Assembly (NCBI GenBank): GCA_022848805.1
Contig: JAJISI010000039.1
Location: forward strand, 1-10,336
DNA: 10,336 bases
Direction of reading: 5' to 3'
DNA from: Thermoplasmatota archaeon
Lineage (GTDB): Archaea > Thermoplasmatota > Thermoplasmata > UBA10834
Every line of letters begins with the position of its first letter. Position 1 is the first letter of the stretch. Position numbers and translations under genes: made by a program. Below are positions 1 to 6,349 of this stretch, piece after piece. Under the pieces are notes generated by a model. The model ran no database searches. It had not been told where the DNA came from and saw nothing but the letters and a program-made list of their open reading frames with translations.

Positions 1-1
1 G

Positions 2-2410
2 AGCATCTACGGCTTTCAGCCGTGGGTGATCCAGGGGGTAGTTGACCCGCCCGCCAACCCTCTCGGCATTTCGCAGACATGCGTCAGATTCAACGATATC
101 GACAACGTCGGGAAGACGGGCTCTCATCTCACCATGTTCGAGATGATGGCCCACCATGTCTTCAACAAGAAGGACAAGCCGATCTATTGGAAGGAGCGCA
201 CGACGGAGTTATGCCACGAGTTCCTGACGAAGGTACAGGGACTGGATCCGAAGGCGGTGAGCTACTCAGAGGCGTGGTGGGAAGGCGGGGGAAACGCAGG
301 ACCGTGCCTCGAAGTGTTCCTTGGCGGGGTCGAGGTCGCCACTCTCGTGTTCATGGAGTACTCGACAGCGAACGGACAGCAGACGCCCCTTGACATGCAG
401 GTAGTCGACACTGGTTATGGGCTGGAGAGGCTCACGTGGATCTCCCAGGGCACGCCCTCGGCCTACGAGGCGGTGTTCGGGGACGTGCTCAGGGAGCTGA
501 AGGAGCTCTCGGGAACCGACACGGAGGAGAGTACGCTCGCGGAGTATGCCAAGGTCGCAGGCTCGATGAAGATCGAGAACGCGGCGGATGTGAGGGAGCT
601 CAGGGCGGACACGGCAGCTAGGGTAGGAATGGATATTGACGAGTTCGTCCGCCAGATAAGACCATTCGAGAGCATGTATGTGGTATGCGATCACACCCGC
701 GCGCTGATGTTCATGCTGAGCGACGGTACCGTGCCCTCGAACGTGAGACAAGGATACTTCGCCCGGCTGCTGGTGAGGAGGGCTCTCAGGGAGATGTCGC
801 AGCTGGGGATAGACCGGAAGCTCTCCGAGATAGTCGCCCTGCAGGTCGACTACTTCTTGAAGGACTTCCCCGACCTCAAGGAGAACCGAGAGGGCATCCT
901 GAAGTTGGTGGACGTCGAGCAGGAGAGGTACGGCGACACGCTCGTGAAAGGCAAGGGGATCGTTCAGAGGCTGGAGACGTCCTTGGACCAGAGCGGCAAA
1001 CGGATATCGAACGAGGACTTGATTGAGCTGTACGACTCACACGGGTTGAACCCCGAGGTCGTCGCCGAGTTCGCCGAGAAGGAAGTGTCTGTGCCCGATG
1101 ACTTCTACAAGCGCGTGGCTGCGAGGCATGCGAAGGCGCGCGAGGAGGAGGAGACCAAGCCAGAGATATCTCTTCCGAAGGGCCTGCCAGCGACCAAGCA
1201 GATGTTCTACAAGGATCCATACAAGTACAAGTTCAGGGCGAAGGTGCTTGCCGTCCAGGGAGACCTCGTCGTGCTCGACAAGACCTATTTCTATCCCGAG
1301 AGTGGAGGCCAGGAATCCGATGTAGGGACGATGAAGGACATGAGGGTCGTCCATGTAGACAAGGTCGGCAACGTCGTCGTGCACAGGGTCGAAGGAGAGA
1401 TGCAGGCTGTCAAGGGGAAGCTGATCACGAGCACGGTCAACGAGGGACGGAGGAGGAGGTTGCAGAGGCACCACACGGCCACGCACCTCGTGAACGGCGC
1501 TGCCAGAGAGGTTCTGGGCAACCATGTCTGGCAGACAGGAGCGCACAAATCGGTGGACGTGGCGAGGCTCGACATCACCCATTACGCTGACATCACGCAG
1601 GAGGAGCTGGAGAGGATAGAGAGGAGGGCTAACGAAGTCGTCCTCTCGGGCACGAAGGTCGATTCACGCTTCATGGACCGGACGGACGCGGAGAAGAGGT
1701 ATGGGTTCAGACTGTACCAGGGCGGAGCCGTCCCGGGGAAGGATATCAGGGTCGTGAAGATAGGCGACTTCGACGTGGAGGCCTGCGGAGGAATCCACTG
1801 CAAGAACACCCTTGAGGTCGGGGCGATCACTGTGCTCCAGACGAGGAGGATACAGGACGGGGTCGTTAGGCTGGAGTTCGCCTCGGGTATGGCAGCGATA
1901 GAGAAGATGATCGCCATGTCGGAGGCGGTCTCCAGCGCGAGCTCGATGCTGATGACGACCCCGGATGGCCTCGTGGGCGCCGTCAAGCGTCTTCAGGCCG
2001 AGAACAAGGACCAACGAAAGGAGCTGGAGAGCGTGAAGAGGGGCCTGGTGGGCGAGACCGTGGAGGACCTCGTCGCCAGGGCCATGAAGGTCTCCGGAGT
2101 GACGATAGTCCGCCATGTCCAATCAGAGGATATGAGGCACCTGGTGAGCCTCGCCAAGGAGCTGATAACCCGTCCGAAGACGATAGCGGTCCTCGCGTCC
2201 GACCAGGAAGGGGCCAAGATAGTCGTCGCGAGGAGCGCCGACGTCGACATAAACTGCAGACCTCTGCTCGGGGACGCGATGAAGGCCGTCGGCGGCTCCG
2301 GAGGGGGCAAGCCCGATTTCGCCCAGGGAGGAGGGCCGGACGTCGACAAGTTAGAGCATGCGGTCGACCATGTCGTGTCCGCCCTCAAGAAGGCCCTGGA
2401 AGAAGAGTGA
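2..2410 (+). CDS. alaS: Alanyl-tRNA synthetase, archaeal type (5' end missing)
   Basis: This cytoplasmic class II synthetase charges tRNA-Ala and clears mischarged Ser/Gly. The reading frame is open from base 2 with no stop upstream, so the true start lies outside the window; the GTG at 26 is internal. About 802 codons are present, against roughly 900 recalled for archaeal AlaRS, so about 100 N-terminal residues are missing. Visible in order are a motif 2 region (RFNDIDNVGKTGSHLT, from about base 86), a motif 3 region (GYGLERLTW, about 413-440), the editing-domain HxxxH (HHTATH, 1469-1486), the second editing metal site CGGIHC (1784-1801), a coiled segment around 1985-2040, and a Gly-rich C-Ala end (GGSGGGKPDFAQGGG, about 2291-2335). 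The editing motif has Ile where CGGTH is the usual form. The stop TGA overlaps the ATG of the next gene, which suggests translational coupling. Confidence 0.97.
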   Translation, partial: SIYGFQPWVIQGVVDPPANPLGISQTCVRFNDIDNVGKTGSHLTMFEMMAHHVFNKKDKPIYWKERTTELCHEFLTKVQGLDPKAVSYSEAWWEGGGNAGPCLEVFLGGVEVATLVFMEYSTANGQQTPLDMQVVDTGYGLERLTWISQGTPSAYEAVFGDVLRELKELSGTDTEESTLAEYAKVAGSMKIENAADVRELRADTAARVGMDIDEFVRQIRPFESMYVVCDHTRALMFMLSDGTVPSNVRQGYFARLLVRRALREMSQLGIDRKLSEIVALQVDYFLKDFPDLKENREGILKLVDVEQERYGDTLVKGKGIVQRLETSLDQSGKRISNEDLIELYDSHGLNPEVVAEFAEKEVSVPDDFYKRVAARHAKAREEEETKPEISLPKGLPATKQMFYKDPYKYKFRAKVLAVQGDLVVLDKTYFYPESGGQESDVGTMKDMRVVHVDKVGNVVVHRVEGEMQAVKGKLITSTVNEGRRRRLQRHHTATHLVNGAAREVLGNHVWQTGAHKSVDVARLDITHYADITQEELERIERRANEVVLSGTKVDSRFMDRTDAEKRYGFRLYQGGAVPGKDIRVVKIGDFDVEACGGIHCKNTLEVGAITVLQTRRIQDGVVRLEFASGMAAIEKMIAMSEAVSSASSMLMTTPDGLVGAVKRLQAENKDQRKELESVKRGLVGETVEDLVARAMKVSGVTIVRHVQSEDMRHLVSLAKELITRPKTIAVLASDQEGAKIVVARSADVDINCRPLLGDAMKAVGGSGGGKPDFAQGGGPDVDKLEHAVDHVVSALKKALEEE

Positions 2411-2577
2411 TGCTGAATTTGAGGGAGTCGTTCAGGAACCTGAAGTATCTGTTCGGGCTCACGAAGTCGGCCTCCATAGCTAGAAGGTATTTCGTCATAG
2501 GCGCGTTCGACGGCGCCCTCACTGTCCTTGGAGTGATCATAGGGGCTTACTGTGGCCGAGGCGAGCGTCCATCCTGA
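2410..2577 (+). pseudogene. N-terminal fragment of a CCC1/VIT-like membrane protein, separated by a frameshift
   Basis: The ATG at 2410 overlaps the alaS stop (TGATG). The frame encodes 55 residues: a basic amphipathic start, then RRYFVIGAFDGALTVLGVII, a first membrane helix. The Asp-Gly followed by a small/Thr-rich helix resembles TM1 of the CCC1/VIT1 iron and manganese transporter family. I think the match is the archaeal branch known as TIGR00267, from memory. After GAY (2543-2550) the frame runs into unrelated CGRGERPS and stops at TGA 2575-2577. Dropping the T at 2551 joins it smoothly to the downstream frame as GAY-VAEASVHPEL. This is therefore the front of one broken gene spanning 2410-3007, about 198 residues if repaired. 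A sequencing error, a real mutation or a programmed shift could each explain it. Confidence 0.75.
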
Positions 2578-3007
2578 GCTGGCCAGGCAGCTGATAATCG
2601 CGGCGGGGCTGGCAGGGGGGATTGCACTCGCGGTCTCCAGCGCGGTCGGCGCCTACGAGGCCGAGAGGGTGGAGCACATACTCAGCCACAAGAACCTCGA
2701 GCAGGCCATGCTCTCGAGCGTAGAGGGGGCCCGGAAGGAGGCCATGACGGTCAGCATAGTCGTGAGCGCGGCGGTGCATGGGGCGGCCCCGATGATCGCC
2801 GCTATCGTGCCACTGGTGCCGTTCTTCTTCATGCCCCTGCACGAAGCCGTCGTGACTGGCATCGTGATCACCATGATGTTCCTTTTCGTGCTAGGGGCGT
2901 TCCTCGGCAGCCTGATAAAGGAAATCTTCATCTACACGGGCTTGAGGTTCGTCATAGCCGGGCTCGCCACCGCTATAGTCCTGATACTCATCGGAGGGCA
3001 TTCGTAG
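2552..3007 (+). CDS. C-terminal part of a CCC1/VIT-like integral membrane protein (TIGR00267-like)
   Basis: This frame carries the remaining membrane helices of the protein begun at 2410. There are four hydrophobic stretches: LARQLIIAAGLAGGIALAVS (residues about 10-30), TVSIVVSAAVHGAAPMIAAI (about 66-90), EAVVTGIVITMMFLFVLGAF (about 98-120) and LRFVIAGLATAIVLILIGG (about 131-149). With the upstream helix this makes five segments, the CCC1/VIT topology. SSAVGAYEAERVE sits where the family has its conserved GEY-type segment after TM2. GTG 2552 is only the first possible start after an in-frame TAG at 2540. A weak AGGGG at 2541-2545 precedes it, but the homology begins upstream in the other frame, so I doubt it is a genuine start. 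Divalent metal transport is inferred from family resemblance; the substrate is unknown. Confidence 0.75.
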   Translation: MAEASVHPELARQLIIAAGLAGGIALAVSSAVGAYEAERVEHILSHKNLEQAMLSSVEGARKEAMTVSIVVSAAVHGAAPMIAAIVPLVPFFFMPLHEAVVTGIVITMMFLFVLGAFLGSLIKEIFIYTGLRFVIAGLATAIVLILIGGHS

Positions 3008-3022
3008 GCGGTGGACGGTCCA

Positions 3023-3044
3023 TTGATTTATTGCCTTAAATCAA
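3023..3044. terminator. Hairpin between convergent genes, possible terminator
   Basis: TTGATTTA (3023-3030) and TAAATCAA (3037-3044) are perfect 8-bp inverted arms around a 6-base loop. They lie in the AT-rich 103-bp spacer between the transporter stop at 3007 and the convergent nikR stop at 3111. A 10-bp palindrome, ATTCTAGAAT, follows at 3048-3057. The position suits transcript ends from either side. There is no long T run, and archaeal termination depends mainly on T runs, so the role is inferred from symmetry and location. No gene is visible in this spacer. Confidence 0.35.
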
Positions 3045-3110
3045 CCAATTCTAGAATATCACTCTAGGTAGTTGAACATAAATTGGCAATTCTCACCGGC
3101 GAAGCCTCGG

Positions 3111-3518
3111 CTAGTGAGGTGAGGTCACGAGCTTCAGGTCGAGAACGCCCTTCTGAGCCCTGAGCGTCTTCGCCAGGGCACGCACCCTCGACGCCTCCCC
3201 GCTGAAGGCGATCATCTCGAGGCATGTGTGCTTGGACAGGTGTACGTGCATCGTCGCAGTCACGACATCTGGATAATCGTGCTGGAGCTCGGTCAGGGCG
3301 TTGCTGATCCCGCGAGAATGATGGTCGTATGTGACGAGGATCACTCCGGACGCCTTGCCCTTCCTGGCCAGGTCCCATTTCCGGTTCGCCACGAACTCGC
3401 GCATGGCCTCGCTGACCGCCTGAGACCTGTTCGGATGGCCGAGGCTCTCCGTCAGCCCGTCGAACTCGTCCAGGAGTTCGCCGGAAACGCTCAGGGATAT
3501 CCTCGTCTGCCTCGTCAT
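3111..3518 (-). CDS. nikR: Nickel-responsive ribbon-helix-helix regulator, NikR family
   Basis: NikR proteins are tetrameric DNA-binding repressors that bind Ni(II) through an ACT-like C-terminal domain and usually control nickel uptake or nickel enzymes. From ATG 3518 the product has 135 residues, matching the family length of about 133. The N-terminus (TRISLSVSGELLDEFDGLTE) is a ribbon-helix-helix. All four E. coli nickel ligands align by spacing: His of LQHDYPD (H76), both His of MHVHL (H87, H89) and Cys of KHTCLE (C95), with 11 and 6 residues between successive reference points. The frame stays open upstream to 3662, with ATGs at 3575 and 3662, but those give N-terminal extensions foreign to the family. 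No clear Shine-Dalgarno precedes 3518, so the message may be leaderless. It is divergent from the S13 operon and convergent with the membrane protein gene. Its target genes are not evident here. Confidence 0.93.
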   Translation of the reverse strand: MTRQTRISLSVSGELLDEFDGLTESLGHPNRSQAVSEAMREFVANRKWDLARKGKASGVILVTYDHHSRGISNALTELQHDYPDVVTATMHVHLSKHTCLEMIAFSGEASRVRALAKTLRAQKGVLDLKLVTSPH

Positions 3519-3545
3519 CGGTCCGGTGAACGAGTCGCCCAGAGA

Positions 3546-3567
3546 TAATGTTTTTCGAAAGCGAAAA
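3546..3567 (-). promoter_or_regulatory. Possible nikR promoter and operator dyad
   Basis: TTTTCG (3552-3557) and CGAAAA (3562-3567) form a perfect inverted repeat around AAAG, starting 34 bp before the nikR ATG. Next to it, on the minus strand, the AT-rich AACATTAT could serve as a TATA element with a start near 3520-3525, which would suit a leaderless nikR transcript. A dyad overlapping a regulator's own promoter suggests autoregulation. It does not resemble the E. coli NikR operator half-sites as I recall them (GTATGA/TCATAC), so the link to NikR is inference. Confidence 0.3.
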
Positions 3568-3601
3568 GTTGACATATGCGAGAGCGGTACGGAACCGTGG
3601 T

Positions 3602-3627
3602 GCTGGCATGCCCCAAGGGCATCCAGT
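3602..3627. repeat. Strong imperfect inverted repeat in the nikR/S13 divergent region
   Basis: On the + strand CTGG (3603-3606) and ATGCCC (3608-3613) pair with GGGCAT (3617-3622) and CCAG (3623-3626) across a CAA loop. This gives a 10-bp stem with a single bulged C at 3607, and a G-U pair is possible outside it. It lies about 85-110 bp upstream of the nikR start and 125-150 bp upstream of the S13 start, outside any convincing coding region. It could be a protein-binding dyad or an RNA hairpin in a long leader. The function is unknown. Confidence 0.45.
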
Positions 3628-3652
3628 CGTCTTCGCACACCCAGCATAAGTG

Positions 3653-3660
3653 TTTTATAC
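3653..3660 (+). promoter_or_regulatory. TATA-like element, upstream candidate promoter for the S13 operon
   Basis: TTTTATAC at 3653-3660 is a good archaeal TATA-like octamer in an otherwise GC-rich region. It is flanked by short GTGT/ACAC arms (3650-3653 and 3659-3662). A start about 25 bases downstream would fall near 3682 and give a leader of about 70 nt to the TTG at 3752. That leader would contain the 3686-3715 dyad as an RNA hairpin. Confidence 0.4.
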
Positions 3661-3685
3661 ACCTTAGTGTGTGGGGGAGTTTGCG

Positions 3686-3715
3686 CTCCAGACGAGGATA
3701 TTTATGTGTCTGGAG
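3686..3715 (+). promoter_or_regulatory. Dyad enclosing a TATA-like element before the S13 operon
   Basis: CTCCAGAC (3686-3693) and GTCTGGAG (3708-3715) are perfect 8-bp inverted arms. Two more matching pairs lie outside them after one mismatch. The 14-base spacer contains ATATTTAT (3698-3705), a plausible TATA box that would start transcription near 3727 with a leader of about 25 nt. If that is the promoter, the dyad would be placed like an operator blocking TBP/TFB. If the upstream TATA at 3653 is used, the same bases would be a hairpin in the leader RNA. Confidence 0.4.
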
Positions 3716-3739
3716 GGCGTTGATACGAATCACCGAATT

Positions 3740-3746
3740 GGAGGTT
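3740..3746 (+). promoter_or_regulatory. Strong Shine-Dalgarno deciding the S13 TTG start
   Basis: GGAGGTT at 3740-3746 matches six bases of the archaeal anti-Shine-Dalgarno complement. Its GGAGG core lies 7 bases before TTG 3752. No ATG or GTG in the S13 frame is as well placed, so the TTG is the likely initiator. Confidence 0.75.
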
Positions 3747-3751
3747 GCCGT

Positions 3752-4330
3752 TTGGCCGAGGATAAGGACGAGAAGACGAAGGGCGCCGGGAAGGGCAAGA
3801 AGAAGGACGTAAAGAAAGCGGAAGAGCCCGCCAAGACGCCCGTAACCGAGAAGAAAGATGATGATTTCAGGTACATCGTCAGAATCGTCAACTCCGACCT
3901 AGATGGCAACAAGGACATCGTTATAGCCCTCGCGGGCATCAAAGGCGTGGGTATGCGAACCGCCGAGATAATCGCCAGGATGACGGGCATACCGCGCGAC
4001 ACGAAGATCGGCGACCTCCCGGAGGAGAAGACGGAGGAGCTGGAAAAGCTCGTACTGGACTACTCCGAGAAGGCGCCTCACTGGATGGTCAACAGGCAGC
4101 ATGACTGGTCGTCAGGAGCGGACATTCATATCGTCGGTGTGGATGTGGAGCTCTACAAGAGGGACGATGTGAACCTCATGAGGATGATCAGATGCTACAA
4201 GGGCGTGAGACACGAGACAGGCCAGAAGGTCAGAGGACAGAGGTCCCGGGCCAACGGTCGCAGCGGGCTCACGCTCGGTGTCATCAAGCGCAAGGAGCAG
4301 CCGGGCGGGGGAGCCCAGAAGAAGGAGTAG
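3752..4330 (+). CDS. rpsM: 30S ribosomal protein S13, archaeal/eukaryotic S18 type
   Basis: S13 sits in the head of the small ribosomal subunit and contacts the large subunit and P-site tRNA. I start it at TTG 3752 because of the Shine-Dalgarno just upstream; the ATG at 3671 would add unrelated residues. The product is 192 residues. The core begins near residue 38 with DFRYIVRIVNSDLDGNKDIV, followed by the helix-hairpin-helix-like IKGVGMRTAEIIARMTGIP (about 60-80) and the basic C-terminal region KGVRHETGQKVRGQRSRANGR, which is rRNA- and tRNA-contacting in this family. Residues 1-37 are a Lys/Glu/Ala-rich tail with no obvious fold, making the protein longer than the roughly 150 residues typical of archaea. 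It is the first gene of the S13-S4-S11-rpoD cluster and ends 8 bases before S4. Confidence 0.95.
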   Translation: MAEDKDEKTKGAGKGKKKDVKKAEEPAKTPVTEKKDDDFRYIVRIVNSDLDGNKDIVIALAGIKGVGMRTAEIIARMTGIPRDTKIGDLPEEKTEELEKLVLDYSEKAPHWMVNRQHDWSSGADIHIVGVDVELYKRDDVNLMRMIRCYKGVRHETGQKVRGQRSRANGRSGLTLGVIKRKEQPGGGAQKKE

Positions 4331-4338
4331 TGTGACGG

Positions 4339-5052
4339 ATGGGCGACCCTAAGTTCCCCAGAAGGAAGTACGAATCGCCAGCTCAGCCATGGCAGGGCGA
4401 ACGTATCAAGGCGGAGAACGAGTTGCTGCAAAAATACGGTCTCAAGAACAAGCGGGAGCTGTGGACCGCGCAGTCGCTCGTAAGGAGATTCAGGGCGCAG
4501 AGCAGGGAGCTCCAGGCGCGGCAGAGGACGGGGGACCTGCAGGCCCAGAGGGAGACGGATGAGCTCCTGGGCAGATGCGGGCGTATGGCCCTGTTGCCTG
4601 CCGACGGTGCGACCTTGAACGACGTTCTCGCGCTCAACACCGAGGCGGTCCTGGCAAGGAGACTTCAGACGATCGTCTACAGGAAGGGGCTCGCGTTCAC
4701 GCCGAAGCAGGCACGCCAGATGATCGTTCACGGACACGCGTCCCTGGGCGGCAGGAAGATGACCATCCCGGGCTATCTCGTCAAGCGCGGAGAGGAAGAG
4801 CAGATAGAATATCACGAGACCTCACCTCTGACGGACGACATGCACCCTACCAGACCCAAGCCGGAGGAACTGGAGCGCAAGCGCATATCCGACGCGGCGA
4901 AGGCCGAAGCTAGGGCCCTGAGGGCTAACGAAAGAGGACGGGGTCCTCCGACGAGGCGGCCACGGAGACCGAGGGTGGAGGCGAAGCCCGCAGAGAAGGC
5001 GAAAGAATCCACTGAGCCAGCGAAGCCCGCTGCTAAGAAGACGGAGGAATGA
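4339..5052 (+). CDS. rpsD: 30S ribosomal protein S4, archaeal type
   Basis: S4 is a primary binder of 16S rRNA that starts assembly of the small-subunit body. The 237-residue product opens with GDPKFPRRKYESPAQPW, typical of archaeal S4. The S4 RNA-binding domain spans about residues 105-158 (LARRLQTIVYRKGLAFTPKQ, then HGHASLGGRKMTIPGYLV). The family core ends near residue 180. From about 185 to 237 a low-complexity Ala/Lys/Arg/Glu/Pro tail makes it about 50 residues longer than usual archaeal S4. A GGAG at 4324-4327, inside the end of S13, precedes the ATG. The S4 stop TGA overlaps an in-frame ATG (ATGA) at the start of S11. Confidence 0.96.
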   Translation: MGDPKFPRRKYESPAQPWQGERIKAENELLQKYGLKNKRELWTAQSLVRRFRAQSRELQARQRTGDLQAQRETDELLGRCGRMALLPADGATLNDVLALNTEAVLARRLQTIVYRKGLAFTPKQARQMIVHGHASLGGRKMTIPGYLVKRGEEEQIEYHETSPLTDDMHPTRPKPEELERKRISDAAKAEARALRANERGRGPPTRRPRRPRVEAKPAEKAKESTEPAKPAAKKTEE

Positions 5053-5057
5053 GTTCT

Positions 5058-5441
5058 ATGGCCAGATGGGGTATCGCACACATTTACGCCAGCTACAACA
5101 ACATCGCAATCACGCCCACCGACATCACTGGCGCCGAGACGATAACGAAGGCCACCGGCGGCATGGTGGTCAAGCAAGCCAAGGACGAGGCGTCGCCCTA
5201 CGCCGCGATGAGAGCGGCCGAGAAGGTGGCCGATATCGCCAAGGAGAAGGGCATAGATTCGATACATGTCCGCGTCCGCGCGCCTGGAGGGAACAAGTCG
5301 ATCTCGCCTGGGCCAGGAGCTCAGGCGGCCATCAGAGGTCTTGCGAGGGCAGGCTTGAGGATCGGCAGGATCGAGGACGTTACCCCGATACCGCACGACG
5401 GGACCAAGAAGAAGGGCGGCCGAAGAGGACGCAGAGTGTAG
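5058..5441 (+). CDS. rpsK: 30S ribosomal protein S11, archaeal type
   Basis: S11 lies on the small-subunit platform near the mRNA exit and the Shine-Dalgarno duplex. From ATG 5058 it has 127 residues: ARWGIAHIYASYNNIAITPT, GAETITKATGGMVVK, PYAAMRAAEKVADIAKEKGI, the conserved RAPGGNKSISPGPGAQAAIR and the C-terminal DVTPIPHDGTKKKGGRRGRR. An ATG at 5049 overlaps the S4 stop, but the GGAGG at 5043-5047 ends only one base before it. The same GGAGG is 10 bases before 5058, so I prefer 5058; the difference is three residues. The gene ends 12 bases before rpoD. Confidence 0.95.
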   Translation: MARWGIAHIYASYNNIAITPTDITGAETITKATGGMVVKQAKDEASPYAAMRAAEKVADIAKEKGIDSIHVRVRAPGGNKSISPGPGAQAAIRGLARAGLRIGRIEDVTPIPHDGTKKKGGRRGRRV

Positions 5442-5453
5442 AGTTGATCCCCC

Positions 5454-6287
5454 ATGAATATCGATGTTCTTGAGATGACGCCTACCAAGGCGGAGTTCGT
5501 CATAAGCGACACCAGTTACACCTTCGCCAACGCGATGAGGAGAATCATCGTGGCAGACGTTCCCAAGATGGCAATCAACGACGTCGAGTTCCACCTCGGA
5601 CCGATCATGGACGAGGGAGGCCAGGCGTACGAGAGCATCTCCCCGCTGTTCGACGAGGTCGTCGCGCACAGGCTGTCGCTGGTGCCGATCCCGACGGACC
5701 TCGACCAGTTCAATCTGAAGGAGACTTGCGCGTGCGGGGGCGAAGGATGTCCGTCATGCACCATCATGTACTCGCTCAACAAGAAGGGGCCGTGCACCGT
5801 GTATTCGGGCGACCTCGAGCCGTTGGGGAACGAGAAATTCAGGGTGAAGGACGACCTCATACCAATCGTGAAATTGGCGGATGACCAGGCGTTGCTCGTG
5901 TATGCAACTGCGGAACTAGGCACTGGCAGGCAGCACGCCAAGTGGCAGGCCACCGTAGGCGCTGGCTACAGGTACTTCGCAAACATAGAGATCGACGAGA
6001 GCAAGTGCGATGTCGGGTGCTCGTGCGTCGATATATGCCCCAAGGGCGTACTCGCGAAGGACGGCAGGAAGGTCGTCGTCAAGCACCCCGAGAAGTGCAA
6101 TCTGTGCAACTCCTGCGTCGATATGTGCGAAACCGAGGCGATTAAGGTCACGGGAGACCCGACAAAGATATTGTTCAGATTCGAGACGGACGGGTCTGTC
6201 CCCGCGAAGGACGTCCTGCTCAAGGGGCTGAGGATACTCGAGGAGCGGTTCGAGCAGGTCAGGGCGCAGATATCATCGCTCAAGTAA
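5454..6287 (+). CDS. rpoD: DNA-directed RNA polymerase subunit D with ferredoxin-like Fe-S domain
   Basis: Subunit D is the archaeal counterpart of bacterial alpha and eukaryotic RPB3; it pairs with L and nucleates polymerase assembly. The product is 277 residues. The alpha-like dimerisation region includes FANAMRRIIVADVPKMAIND (24-43) and continues at the C-terminus (LFRFETDGSVPAKDVLLKGL). A zinc-type loop, C92-x-C94-x4-C99-x2-C102, follows RLSLVPIPTDL. The inserted domain 3 has two cysteine clusters. The second is a textbook 4Fe-4S motif (C215-x2-C218-x2-C221-x3-C225). The first is C185-x3-C189-x-C191-x3-C195-P, with its second Cys one place later than standard. GAGTTGATCC at 5441-5450 resembles the extended Shine-Dalgarno GAGGTGATCC. 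The convergent 62-bp gap to polC holds only a loose dyad (6288-6297 with 6328-6341). Confidence 0.97.
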   Translation: MNIDVLEMTPTKAEFVISDTSYTFANAMRRIIVADVPKMAINDVEFHLGPIMDEGGQAYESISPLFDEVVAHRLSLVPIPTDLDQFNLKETCACGGEGCPSCTIMYSLNKKGPCTVYSGDLEPLGNEKFRVKDDLIPIVKLADDQALLVYATAELGTGRQHAKWQATVGAGYRYFANIEIDESKCDVGCSCVDICPKGVLAKDGRKVVVKHPEKCNLCNSCVDMCETEAIKVTGDPTKILFRFETDGSVPAKDVLLKGLRILEERFEQVRAQISSLK

Positions 6288-6349
6288 GTGGTGCCTGAAC
6301 CTGCCGGCTTTTCACTAATTGCTAGTCCAGGCTTAGGCCACGGAAGCGG

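Noticed and set aside
3519..3662. Extended NikR beginning at 3662 or 3575
   Set aside because: The extra residues have no counterpart in NikR and cover dyads and promoter-like sequence; the 3518 start gives the family length.
3008..3751. tRNA or small RNA genes in the spacers around nikR
   Set aside because: No T-loop/acceptor pattern or cloverleaf could be found by eye in either spacer.
4812..5669. A 285-codon minus-strand frame across S4, S11 and rpoD
   Set aside because: It spans three well-supported genes on the other strand and its product is compositionally biased without recognisable domains.
6288..6349. Possible terminator hairpin between rpoD and polC
   Set aside because: Only a loose dyad with a 30-base loop (GCCTG 6293-6297 with CAGGC 6328-6332) and a four-base T run; too weak to call.
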